The translations under genes were made by a program, and so were the position numbers. From Gracilariopsis chorda (Eukaryota > Rhodophyta > Florideophyceae > Gracilariales > Gracilariaceae): DNA of 64,000 nt. The notes below the pieces were generated by a model, which was given only the letters and a program-made list of their open reading frames with translations, was not told the origin of the DNA and did no database searches. Location: the NCBI GenBank assembly GCA_003194525.1, contig NBIV01000016.1, forward strand, positions 372,001 through 436,000. Reading direction: 5' to 3'. Positions within the stretch are counted from its first letter, which is position 1, and the number at the start of each line of letters is the position of its first letter. Positions 31,301-40,985 of this stretch are shown in pieces.

Positions 31301-31439
31301 GAGGCGCTCCGCACTTCTTTGACACAAGAGGAGTGTAAAAAGCGAAGGCTGGGGAATGATGATTTCGCAAGCTGCATCTGTTCCATTCAACGCTAGCTGT
31401 TATGGTTCTCGTTTGCAAGACTTTCATGTCGTTAGGCAT
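28398..31439 (-). CDS. Membrane protein with coiled coil and C-terminal TPR-like helices
   Basis: 1013 residues from the first ATG at 31439; an ATG at 31427 is also possible. The N-terminus (about 1-85) is basic and Ser-rich with AFAFYTPLVSKK and HCSFRGIH, which looks like a plastid transit peptide. Two hydrophobic segments follow (about 112-132 and 137-157). Residues about 190-400 form a long coiled coil, about 400-770 are acidic, Ser/Glu-rich and probably disordered, and about 780-1000 contain helical repeats with TPR-like spacing (ALEYLTRCVKALPNNEKALFNSALC, FDRLLQINPNAQVAAYNGGLAYLYLA, SIERFAKGVMLNPLDTRNA). I do not recognise the full architecture. An organelle membrane anchor or scaffold is a reasonable guess. 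Apparently intronless. Confidence 0.75.
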   Translation of the reverse strand: MPNDMKVLQTRTITASVEWNRCSLRNHHSPAFAFYTPLVSKKCGAPQLRFSLKHCSFRGIHSGLIRTMAVPSNRKHTRIQIMPLCVAQKAADLPQETQRHRTTLKIPWRTIAEAVVQLVILAVGATISIQARRKFFVYLFSFMAVPQLYFIVTRFKECGPTTARLNDGTKDAPSSEWLSGPPDVDTELKTAFAESLIRQAIVEEFVSFRSDLDHFQKSSLEREDTRNTVVSQAVSSLDASVLSLRDQLERRDQMRPEVPYATLQELETLKARLNLYERENASLKQQLRNLQFMYEETLRNADKARKDAQDASFRELTAREELAIAQIRIVHLDELTNRLDRAEARSMELEEELLDRTREKEGLKLSADDANRRVARVENVSKMLREKLQKMTGRASAGEQDALSEDNVDDSEQRLWQRRLRNRGNLGRNSVVYQELLRGSKESLIKEWPSNPLGSDASKEEKNEALEGLPADGGFSGKGSRMLQSAPTPGGPEKALRMSEAPAEAVFSFSRGEFEKGGIASTDSSTIHKTITENELFPDGKGSAQESDSADEDKDVRTFKKEELNENVPETDKSAIEGKQESGGNLRVPKASGQHQGLDSQSFSPNRTRSSESYMEWLQESSWKRKDGGKTKTIPRPRLPVPSEPQSADMSSGYQKGAVEPATLDEDGSLNQTRSETADGISSSVDVRGIPETFDTEEGECNTANTNGSLENERTDSEDASSRAERSNHSLETDVQEQEVQSLPTSNTTAERDSQAEARVNGATHEEGLSLKAPFGDQEKVKKSSNTRYKPNVPSSIVKIVSNKVTNAHELIEKGRKEGISISEASSFLKQAKTILEECLRLSVLRMEIEAALGECLVVWAKLDLRDERARWLTWKALEYLTRCVKALPNNEKALFNSALCNALFGALSSHEVAVHHQYAAAQQFDRLLQINPNAQVAAYNGGLAYLYLARSYVAFERDKKADIQKYFELSIERFAKGVMLNPLDTRNASYLDTARNEMKGFLEGDEVTQLPV

Positions 31440-33513
31440 ATTCTGCAAATGAACACAATCTTGTGTTCACTCCCCTGCATTAAGTGTCAGGCTGGCGTTA
31501 CCCGGAATTCACTAGATAAATCCCCGAGATGCATACAAGAACTGCCTCGGAGCGCTCCCATTCGCTGGGTCCGCGCTGTCACCAGGAGAGGACGAAGGCG
31601 GAAGTAAATGTTGCGGCCTCGGGAGTTCGTTGTCGCCCCAACTGCATTGAAATGATGTCTTAAAGCCCATAGGAGATCAAATGTGAAAATCGCGCCAATC
31701 AAATACATACACATTTTCGAACTCGTTTTTGGACGTGGGGCAGTTTTCTGCAACTTTCGTTTTCCGTCCGGCTCTCAAGAGCTTCAAAATATCACAAGGA
31801 GTCGCTAACCTCGAGAGTTGAGCAATAACCTTTACCCTTCGTACCCTTCCCTCGGTGCACTTTGTGGCATTAAAAGCTTCTGAGCCAATCCATATCGCTA
31901 TGCCTGTCCACTGCTCTCTACACCTAGAAAAAATTAAGAAAGACGGGAGAGATTCGCTTCACAAGGGTTTTCCACTGATTAATCAGTCTGGGTGGGATGG
32001 TGGAATACTTGAAGAGATAAAAGGCCTTTGATAAAGTCACCTACCTTTCTTAAAGGCGTACTACGCTTCAACAATTAGGAGCATGCCCATAAACATAAAA
32101 TGTGTAGACAGACAGGCATACATTAATCAATCATGTTAATAAAAAGAGATTATCATCGAGAACTCGGTCAGCGACCAGCCTACTACGTTAAAGACGCCGG
32201 CTTCGTAATGAAGGGTTTGTTTGTCTTAGAGAGCATTACTCTTCTCCCACATGCCTTCTGAAAGCATACAAAGACGCCACAAAGGAAATTGCACGTGGCT
32301 GCCTTGAACTTCATGCTGGCTGCTCGTTGGCACCACATGCGTGGAGATGAGATGCAGCAACTAACATAAACAGAGAAAAGGTGTATCGTGGAGCAAAAAG
32401 TAGGAACACGAATTCTTACTGTACAGTTCTGATCTAACACTGGAGACTGGATCAGGGGGAAGCTTCGCAACAGCTCTAGAAGCCACGTGCAAGGCAAAGT
32501 AGTCTTTGAGAAAGTTGAGTTGACACACCATGGCAGATGGATTAATGCATTGAGCCCTGGGTAGGATTGCCAAAACGAAGAGGGTTCCCAGAGAACCTCT
32601 CCGCCGTACTAGCCCAGACCAACGTGCCGTAGCACTCACACCATAAAGCTTTAGGGTAATCTTTGTTGCCCCTTTGGGTCTGATACTCCTAGCCAGGACG
32701 ATGAGATCCCTGGTTTCATTTACCTCCACAAGGTGAAAATCGGCTCAAGGCGGTGGATACGGCTGTTTTGGAATGTGTAAAATCTAGGCAGATGTGGTAG
32801 AGAACTCTCAAATACCATTATGTTGCATTTTCTGCTTCGAAACAGATTTGTGCTCTTCATGGATACATATACCGAAACGTACACTCAGGGCAATTGTGTT
32901 GAGCTATGTATTTGATGAAAACAGATACTAAATAGAAATTAAAGCGATACAGGGTCTTGGTGAAGGTGAACCCTGAAACACAACTCCCGGGCAGTTACGA
33001 GAACTATTCCATCATCAGGCACTATCAAGGTTAGAGGCTAGTCTGCACATTTAGTTTAAGCATGAGCATTCAGGTTATCAAAAATCAAAGTTTTGGGTTG
33101 AAAATGTAAGAAAGATACTGAAAGGAAAGAAGGTGAAAGGAAACAAAATGCCTCATAGAAGCCTCTTAAGCATTTCAGTTTTCGTTTATGAAATGGGCAT
33201 CTTCATCGAAAATCGCCGAGATCATCAAATACGTTGTTGAAAGAAGTAGTACATCAGATTGCGCGCGCCAGTAGTAATCCTTGTCGTCCCCGTATCTGAA
33301 AATCGTATAATACCCGGATGAATCCATCAGCGCTTAACTGATTTAGCTACTCCATCGAAGCAAAAGCAAAGCTTAGTAAAGGCTTTTCTATCAAGAATGA
33401 GGGATTCATTTTGACCTCCTCAAACTGTACACACATAGAGTAACAGAATGCACCGCTGTTTAACTTTCGAAATTAAAGGAGAAGGCTCTCGCGCTGATAT
33501 GAGGCAGTTATTC
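31440..33513. other. Spacer with no supported gene
   Basis: About 2 kb. Minus-strand frames at 31487-31753 and 32361-32729 have no family resemblance, and the second lacks an ATG. I see no repeats of note. Confidence 0.45.
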
Positions 33514-34468
33514 TTAAAGCTGAACGCGGTAATAAAAGTTTCCCTTCTCGTGGTCGCGGGTCCCGGCAGGTTGAGTCCAGTAGTCCCATCCTGCGTTGAT
33601 GGTTCTTCCATCCGAAAAGAAGTTTGTCCTAAGGGGCAGGAAGTCTGTGGGAAGGGCCAAATCTTCATCACTTGCCAGATTCGGCGTGAAAGACGGTTCA
33701 TTCCAATCTTGAGAGAACTGCCGAGCAAATCTGATAGACAAACTGCTATCTCCAAGTCTTACTATCTGTCCGTTCACTTCAATATCAGACACATGAGTGA
33801 AGCAATGGTAACTTGCATCTCGGAACCTGAACGCAAGGAGGTCACCCCGCTTAAGTTCAATCGCAGTATGAGTGCCACGTCTCAGGAGTTCATAATCAAC
33901 ATTGAACCTGTTTATCCTCGGTGTCTCCCCATACTCTCCCAAAAGTTCGCCATTGAGCCACCATTTCATATCTTTGCACTCATTTTCAAGCAATGCCTTC
34001 TTGGATATTCCAATCGTCCATGATCCTAACTTAATGGATGGGAGACCTGCACCTTGAATTGTCTCATCTCTGCAATACAACTGCGATCCAGAGAGAGAAT
34101 CTACCACACTTCTCGTTGCATTCTTTAACGGACAGAGATGGGTTCTTCCCAGACATGCACATGTCCATCCAGCCCGACAATATCTTTCAATGCACGGTCC
34201 ACGAGATGAAGTCCCTCCAATTCTGTCTAGACAACGCCCTTGTCTCTCACTTCCATACTTACAGCTGCCTATAGTCGAATAAGAGAAAGTTGGGATAGAA
34301 ACGGTCAGCGCGCTGTATGAAACCTTAGAAAAGGTATTTCATCGCTTCTCATCTTGTATTTGTATTCAACTCACAGTACTTCGTATCGTATCGACATGGT
34401 ATAGTCTCGCCATGGAGAGCTGCAACTAAAATCAAAGCAAAGATAGCATGCAAAAAAAGATTGTTCAT
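33514..34468 (-). CDS. Predicted secreted cysteine-rich protein (two exons)
   Basis: Exon 1 (34468-34375) starts at an ATG and encodes a signal peptide, MNNLFLHAIFALILVAALHG. Exon 2 is 34268-33514. A 106-nt GT-AG intron with a pyrimidine-rich 3' end joins them in frame, giving 282 residues. Splicing turns the first-exon end into ...DTKYCSCKYGSE and places several cysteines in a row (CRYDTKYCSC, RCLDRI, PCIERYC, CACLG, HLCPL), a compact disulfide-rich head of about 65 residues. The remaining 200 residues are a globular domain with three Cys-poor blocks (SWTIGISKKAL, MKWWLNGELLGEYGETP, LAFRFRDASYHCFTHVSDIEVNG), probably beta-rich. I do not know the family. An N-glycosylation site (NAT) is present. 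Likely extracellular or cell-wall. Confidence 0.72.
34269..34374 (-). other. Spliceosomal intron, 106 nt
   Basis: Donor T|GTGAGT, acceptor CTATAG|GC on the minus strand. It interrupts a codon after its first base. Splicing keeps the frame and removes a TGA that would otherwise end exon 1. Confidence 0.75.
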
Positions 34469-36270
34469 CTTGGACAGAATCGTTGCAGATGGATACGTTG
34501 GAACACTATTTGTACAGTGGGCAAGATTTCTTTTCCTCACTTCCAGTTGTTATCAGACTCTTGTCGGACCCTCAACTCTGCTCACCTTCACTTTATATCC
34601 GAACAAGCTGCTCATCAGATCTGATTGACACTTTTCTCTTCTGGCGAGAGAAGTGAGGTCTCGTAAAACAATCCCTTCCTCTGCTTGAAACAGCTAGGAC
34701 TATCTTGCTCGTCGCGAGCCTTTATACTTTGACAAAGATTTAACACCCGTTAGACAAAAGTACAAGTCCATTTTCTTGCAGGTGGAGTTCACGAAAGAGC
34801 AAACTGCCCATCTTGTAAATGTATTCCTACCTCAACACTGAGGCGCAAAAGAAGTTTTCGCAATGAAACATGATCTGCGAGTCCAAGAACGGCTGTTTTG
34901 TAAACGTAAACGAGGCATTCGCAGATGTTCTAAAGGTTTATCTGAAGTAAGACTATATGCTTTTCAGGGGAGGGGGGAAGGCTACCGTCATAAGACCTCG
35001 TCCCACGTAAAGGATTTCGAAACGAACATGGCTTCCATGTTTGAAAGTTCGTAAATATATGCCCAAAAAGGGCACAGCAGTAAAAGAATGTTCATGCCTT
35101 TTTCACAGAAGGCCGTGAAGAAACGAACTTTAACCCAAATCGTTTAAAACACGAGAGTTCCTAACTGTTTGGTGTTCAACCGTTACCGTCTGAGTACTAC
35201 TCCTGGTAACCTTACATTAAAACGGAGAGCACGCAACAACTTCTCCCTGCTCAGGGAGACAAGTTGCTATTCAGTTCATTACCGTGTAGTTTCTTCTAAC
35301 AGCATGTTCCCTGTCTCTTTCCCGACAGTATGAAAGTTCAATATTGCGAGGATTCGTTGCTTTCATTTTTTCAACTGCTGTCCCATGAAAAATTCCATGC
35401 CTTACTGGACCTCTAGGTATTATATCGAAGCAACCAGTTTACTCCAGCAGAACATCCCTTTTTGAAATGTAGGTTGGCTAACAGAACAGAGCTGAACTAG
35501 CTACAAAGGGCATCTACATTCAACGCTAGTCTTCATATGTTTTCCATCTTCAAGCTAATCTCAACCTACATTGGTGAGTCCATCTTTAACGTTCTTAAGA
35601 AGAGCAGCGATCTTCGAAAAAACCTCACCCATGATGGCGTCGGAATGAGAGAACACAACAGAACAGGTTATCTTGTATCCAAGTGATGATTTTAACCCCT
35701 ACCGTAGCTCTGGAATAAGGGACACGAGCTCATAAAAAAACGCACAAATAAAATTCATGAGATAGAATAGGACTGGAAAATACTACGCAAACCCGAAAGA
35801 ATCGTAGCACCTTTGGTAGTACCTTATCGAGCTACGAGAGCAGGTCCACCTTTCACACTTGTACCCATCCTCGTCGTATTTAGAGAGGCTTAAGTGGAAC
35901 GATGATCCGTTTCCTGATGGAGGCAGAAAACAAGGGGTGCTGGAAAATCTAGGAAAGAAGACGTTCATTCATGAGGGATCTGGACAGCGTTAAGAACGTA
36001 ATATCACACTCACGTTTCCTGCGATTTGCGAACGTCAAACTGATATGGTTTCTTGAAGAGTACACATGAAGTACAGACGTTCCAATTCTTCATCTTCTTC
36101 TTTCTCCTCGTCTCTGTTATGTTTTCTTGGTTTACCAATAAGGAGACCAGCAAGTAGACACATTCAGTTCATACGCTCAATGTCTTAACTCTTGTTTGTT
36201 TCTGTATCCTCTTCACGTATTGAATGAGGAAAACTGTTAACTAGTAGTAGTTCTCGTTTATAGTCGGAGT
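34469..36270. other. AT-rich spacer, no gene seen
   Basis: 1.8 kb with only short chance frames on either strand. It lies between the secreted-protein gene and the foldback element. Confidence 0.5.
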
Positions 36271-36281
36271 GAGGAGTCGTA

Positions 36282-37467
36282 CGATCTCCGGTCTTCCCGT
36301 AGAAGCTTCTTCTTCTTTCTTTCTTTTTTATGGGCACACATTACCTGATTACGGCATTGTGTTAGAATCTACCACTACAGGGGAGCTTTTCTTCGCCTAG
36401 CATGCTAAACTCTATGTACGTAAAGCTCCTCGGAAAGAAAGATTTTTCTGTCCCGTAGTACCAATCTCTATTCATGTCCCCGGAATGTAGCCGATGACTG
36501 CTGCTTGCTCTCACCTTGCAGCAGCCGTGTTGCGCTCACTACCTACTATCTCGGAACATTGAAATATCAACACCAAGCTTCTACGGGAAGACCCGAGATC
36601 GGATCCGTTTCGTTCTGACGCAGCTCGCCTTTTCCATTCTTTTCTTTCCAATCCTTCCCTTTCTACCAGAGGACGTCAGCTAAGGGGCACATCACGACAA
36701 GGCGGATTGCAGTGTGCCTCGTTTTCGTCGTCTAGAAGCACTAACGACGTTCTGCCCACCCTTTCCTCTTTACCCTTGGCGATTTCGGTTAGTTGAGCCG
36801 ACCTAACACACGTGCTTTTCTTCAATCCTGGCGCAAGTTCCGCAAAACTCCTGTATACCCATTCAGATCCTTGTACGGGCGGGCCTGTTTTCTTCCATTA
36901 TCCACGCGATGCTGAGATGCCGCGTGAGGTAAGACTGCCGCCTCAGTTTCCGTAGGAAACTCCTGACCCTTCCGGGAAAATTCAGGGAAAGGCTGGCAAG
37001 ATCTTCCGGGAAGCGCGTGCGTCGTGCCTACCGTTTCGCACAGCTTAGCGGGGGCCTTTTCTGGACAGTGCCACCCAGGTCGCTTGGGGCCGTCGGTCTG
37101 CCGACTGCCTGGTCGCTTTTAGAGACATCCCGGGTGGACGAAGGCGACCAGTCCGCCGATCGCCTGGGCGAGTTTAACGACATCCCGAGTCTAGTAGAAG
37201 CTTCGTGCTGATCTTTCAATGTTCCGAGATAGTAGGTAGTGAGCGCAACACGGCTGCTGCAAGATGAGAACAAGCAGCAGTCATTGGCTACATTCCGGGG
37301 GACGTGAATAGAGATTGGTACTACGGGACAGAAAAATCTTTCTTTCCGAGGAGCTTTACGTTCATAGAGTTTAGCATGCTAGACGAAGAAAAGCTCCCCT
37401 GTAGTGGTAGATTCTAACACAATGCCGTAATCAGGTTATGTGTGCTCATTAAGAAAAAGAAGAAGAG
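36282..37467. mobile_element. Foldback element with about 280-bp inverted arms
   Basis: Left arm (about 36303-36590) and right arm (about 37187-37465) are inverted copies of about 95% identity by eye. Both outer ends finish in an AAG/GAA-rich tail (CTTCTTCTT at left, AAGAAGAAGAG at right). The 11-bp direct repeat GAGGAGTCGTA flanks it at 36271-36281 and 37468-37478, a candidate target duplication. The interior has no coding frame. GTCTTCCCGTAGAAGCTT at 36291-36308 is inverted at 36575-36592, so a smaller inverted repeat is nested in the left arm. Related copies lie at 41329-41970 and 58728-59385. It could be a non-autonomous retroelement pair or a Mutator-like inverted-repeat element; the tails favour the first. 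Confidence 0.75.
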
Positions 37468-37478
37468 GAGGAGTCGTA

Positions 37479-37810
37479 TCCCTTTTATAACGTACACGCT
37501 AATCTTTGCGTAGGCTGTATGAAGCAAGTTAGAACCACAGGAGTCTTTGGGTTAAGGGTTCGTGCGTGTGTGTAGTCTTTCATCTTCGAGCTACATTTTC
37601 TTTTGAAGTGAATGCGTTTTCATATTTTGACGGCATAAGTCGTTCAAGAACGTCTCTCTACATGAAGCTCAGCTGCATCAAGTTTCACGTCGACTCGATT
37701 CTTTGCTGCGCGGAATCCAGTACCCTTTAGGCGTTTTCCGGAGTGCTGCCATTACTTATCTGTGCCGCTCAAACTTGCAACAAATAGACCCGAGAATCCG
37801 ATAAACATAA
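37479..37810. other. Spacer, no gene seen
   Basis: Short AT-rich interval between the foldback element and the stop codon of the next gene. It probably includes that gene's 3' untranslated region. Confidence 0.5.
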
Positions 37811-38308
37811 TCAGGCAGACACACGACGCGTATACTTAACAGCCCAATGCAGTGCTCGCTGAGCTAATTCCGGATACCTATTATCATACATTGTGAGTAC
37901 AACTCCATTGTCATGCGTTTCTTCGTCCCAGATATGCGAGAAAACCGAGTTTACGGAGATATTCTGCACTTCACAGCTTGCTAAACGATCACAAAGCTCT
38001 TGATAGCTTATCGAAGTTTTATCTACCCTGACCTTATGATGGGGCGTTCCACATGGGAGGGTTCCAGGCGGGCACAACACATGCGCTGTTCTAGGAGTCT
38101 TGTGCACGAAGTCGGAAGAAGAGTATCCCTTTGCTCTGAGGTATCGTTCGTCGATGCAATGAGTACTGGAAGTTTGCGCTTGATCAGAGAGTTGAGGCAT
38201 CGGCTGCTCGGTCGAGGGTTCAGGCTGGGATTCGAAGCGTGACGGAACCGCGTGGGCCCCGAGGAGAAGGGTGGAAATCACAATGAAGATGGCCAGTGAA
38301 CTAAACAT
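37811..38308 (-). CDS. Predicted small secreted protein
   Basis: 165 residues from an ATG at 38308. A clear signal peptide (MFSSLAIFIVISTLLLGAHA) is followed by a Pro/Ser/Gln-rich spacer (about 21-50) and a domain with five cysteines: CIDERYLRAKGY, HVLCPPGTLPCGTPHH, LCDRLASC. It ends in YPELAQRALHWAVKYTRR. It has one N-glycosylation site (NIS). I do not recognise the family. It is the second predicted secreted protein on this strand within 4 kb, but the two show no evident similarity. Confidence 0.68.
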   Translation of the reverse strand: MFSSLAIFIVISTLLLGAHAVPSRFESQPEPSTEQPMPQLSDQAQTSSTHCIDERYLRAKGYSSSDFVHKTPRTAHVLCPPGTLPCGTPHHKVRVDKTSISYQELCDRLASCEVQNISVNSVFSHIWDEETHDNGVVLTMYDNRYPELAQRALHWAVKYTRRVSA

Positions 38309-39731
38309 GGTTTCTTTTGGTGCCAGGAATTGGCGAATGCAGAGCAGCGCAAGCTATCGAACTTCGGGGCGTTTAAGTGCCCTCGAAAGGAAAAAAGGCG
38401 ACTCATTGAAGTATGGCGACAGGGCGTAGTAACTCACAACCTTTCGAATTATGTGGAGTGTTGAAGGTCTGAAAAGAGGAAGCACTGACGATGATTGCCG
38501 GCGCTTCCTTTCATTAATGTTTCTACTCTGTGTCTACGATACGGTGATAGCACCGAGTTAGTGTCTTTCGATTGCATTGAGAATAACGTATCTGCTGACA
38601 GTTTGATACGTATGCTTAAGTGGCTCTTGCCGAAACAGAAAAGACAGTTCGCCTCTGATTTGGAGCTCAACTACTGTACATAAAACTGCTAAGTCCTTGT
38701 GAAGTAATGAGGCGCTGGATGGACTTGCAAAGTCCTTTAGAGGTCTGTGGTCAAAGCAAGCTCCACCGCCTCACTTCGATAGAGACATTCTACATCCCAC
38801 AAAGAATAATTCTTGAGATAATAGGGGTCAAGCTAACTGTTTTGCCCGCCCTGTTTTTCCGAATGAAACAGACGATATATGCTGCGTGACGCTCTGTGCT
38901 CAAAGGGCGGAAGGCCATTAGTTCGCCAGTGGTGAAACTGTGGGTCGAATGCTTTGCTTAAAAGATTTTGCTCACCAGATGTTTGCACATCAATGCTTAT
39001 GAGCTGCAGATGAATTTCTTCACGGATATGCATGAATTTTGAGCGGAGTCAGCCCAAGGTAAGATAGCGGTAGAAACAAAACTAGAACCGCCGCCCCGCG
39101 AAGAATGCAGGCGGACAGATCATGTCACTTCAAAGGTACCGAACGGCAAAAGGTTAGCAGCTAGCAACTGCCAACTCTTTAACCCTCAGCAAAGCAAGAG
39201 ACGTTATCACTGTGCTGAAGTTCAATGTAGAAACACGCAGCTATCGCGATGTCAACGACTTAATGCTCTTACGCTGTAAGTTCAATCGCCACGCAGGCGC
39301 TACACAGATTAGATGCAAAGATATTTCTCGTTATTGTGGTTTGCTTACAAGTAAATTAAGCTGTCGCCAATCTCTATGTCTCAGCGCCAAGTGAAGTTCT
39401 CCCATTGGCTAAAAGCTTTAACCCACATATTTCGGGCATATTTCTCATATACCCTTGGGTACTGGTAGTGGCAGCGCTACTGCGGCCATATAATGTCGCA
39501 ACCACGGTAGATATCGTCGGACCATATCTGCGCCATGTGATCGCAATCTTCATTGGTGTCTTATCTTCCACCGAAGGTATCAAGGGCACACTACGAGAAT
39601 ACGTCAACAGTTGAACTCTTTGCTAGTCCACGCCGTTTCTGCCTGTCTCCTCAACTCTTATACGATCCACCTACACGAATCGGTTCGAACAAACCCGTTG
39701 ACTTTCACATCATTTCTTCACACTTTCCACA
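38309..39731. other. Spacer with no supported gene
   Basis: Contains the promoters of the secreted-protein gene (-) and the BAR gene (+), which are divergent. Short frames at 38495-39614 show no family resemblance. A GGTTAGCAGCTAGCAACTGCC stretch near 39155 resembles the dispersed GCTA-rich motifs. Confidence 0.45.
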
Positions 39732-40478
39732 ATGCTTCACGCCCTCAAGCGCAGCACCGTTGGCCTCTCCGCCGCGAAGCATGAGCCCGTCAACACGGAG
39801 TTCGAGAATCTCAAGACGAACCTAGACAACGTACAAAAGTCTCTGTCTACGGCCCTCTCTGAGATCGACGGCGCACAGAAAGCTTACAAGAAGGCCGCCA
39901 CGGACGCCGGAAAGTTCTCTACCACTTTGTTCAACTTGTATCCGAACGATGACGACACCCGCGTCTTGTTCAAGACCACTTTGGATCAGGTGGTTGACGT
40001 CGTCCCCAAGGATTTGGAAGAAGCCATTGAACCCACCTCCCAAGTTCGTTCCTTGGAACGAGTCGTAAGTGCTTACCTAACCGAAATAAAAAGCTTGGCC
40101 GAGGAATATCCAAAGCTGGATACAGCTCGACGGGACTATGCCATGTACCAGGCGAAGGTCGATAAACTGGGAAAGAAAGACTCCGATAGCGACAAACAAT
40201 CTCGCAACATGGGAAAACTAGAAGATTCGAAAGCAAAGTACAACTCCTTACTTGAGGGAACTCTCCATCGCATGAAGAAAACTTATGAGAAGGCTGCAAT
40301 AATGTTTCGTGCTTCCTACATTGCGTACTGGATTTATCAGAACTCTGTACATGACATTCTTGGCAAGCACTTCGGACCAGCCATGTCTTATGCGAGATTG
40401 CACGCTGACGCTGTGCTTCTAGAGTCGGGCACCGCTAGCGCCCCACCGTCACCGACCCCACCGTCACCGACGGAATGA
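39732..40478 (+). CDS. BAR-domain protein
   Basis: A 248-residue protein that is almost wholly a BAR domain, the curved helical dimer that binds and bends membranes in endocytosis and trafficking. Three long amphipathic helices are visible: about 18-60 (NTEFENLKTNLDNVQKSLSTALSEIDGAQKAYKKAA), about 95-150 (SLERVVSAYLTEIKSLAEEYPKLDTARRDYAMYQAKVDKL) and about 160-215 (MGKLEDSKAKYNSLLEGTLHRMKKTYEKAAIMFRASYIAYW). DTARRDYAMYQAKVDKL matches the family's LD.AR.DYD....KL signature, and the amphipathic N-terminus (MLHALKRSTVGLSAAK) could insert into membrane. No SH3 domain follows; the C-terminus is a short Pro/Ser/Thr tail. No intron was seen. Confidence 0.82.
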   Translation: MLHALKRSTVGLSAAKHEPVNTEFENLKTNLDNVQKSLSTALSEIDGAQKAYKKAATDAGKFSTTLFNLYPNDDDTRVLFKTTLDQVVDVVPKDLEEAIEPTSQVRSLERVVSAYLTEIKSLAEEYPKLDTARRDYAMYQAKVDKLGKKDSDSDKQSRNMGKLEDSKAKYNSLLEGTLHRMKKTYEKAAIMFRASYIAYWIYQNSVHDILGKHFGPAMSYARLHADAVLLESGTASAPPSPTPPSPTE

Positions 40479-40616
40479 CAACATCAAAGCCGTCAGCCCG
40501 ATTGCGTTCCACTTTCCTGTTGTGATAGTTGCATTAGTGTCTTGGTCACCCAGAGCTTTAGCAGTACCGTTATGCTTACCCTAAAGACTTTTCGTCGTCT
40601 GCTGCACTCAATCTTT

Positions 40617-40985
40617 CTAATCACCTTGTACACTTCTTTCCTTCCTGCGCTTTGCTATCCGCGACCCTGCAATGAAACCTTCACCTTCATCTTTTCGGGT
40701 TTCGTGCGTGGCAGCATTGCCTGGTTGCGGGTCGCTAAACCGGTCTTGACTCATACCCAACTTATCCCAGCTCTCTTGAACCATTAGACCTCGTTCCATT
40801 CGACACTCCAGATACGCGCGTGCCTCCTTTCGACATTTACTAGTCACGCGGTTGTTTTCGTCTAGGCATCTCTCATACGCGATCGCAAATGCTTTGCATT
40901 CAGCAAAATGGTCCAGCGGGAAGCTGCCTTTTGCTGGCGGTTTTGGTGCCAAAGCCGCACCTGATAGTTTTGTTGATGTTGTCAT
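40617..40985 (-). CDS. COX19: COX19-like twin CX9C protein
   Basis: 122 residues from the ATG at 40985 (MTTSTKLSG). COX19 is a copper-related chaperone of the mitochondrial intermembrane space needed for cytochrome c oxidase assembly. The twin CX9C motif is exact: C-KAFAIAYER-C and C-RKEARAYLE-C. The family context is also present: GSFPLDHFAECK before and RMERGLM after. The C-terminus is about 30 residues longer than yeast COX19 and rich in charged residues. The frame is open further upstream without an ATG, so those codons are not used. It is convergent with the BAR gene, 138 bp between stops. Confidence 0.9.
   Translation of the reverse strand: MTTSTKLSGAALAPKPPAKGSFPLDHFAECKAFAIAYERCLDENNRVTSKCRKEARAYLECRMERGLMVQESWDKLGMSQDRFSDPQPGNAATHETRKDEGEGFIAGSRIAKRRKERSVQGD

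Noticed and set aside
32361-32729. 122-residue minus-strand frame
   Set aside because: Starts at GTG and resembles no family; probably chance.
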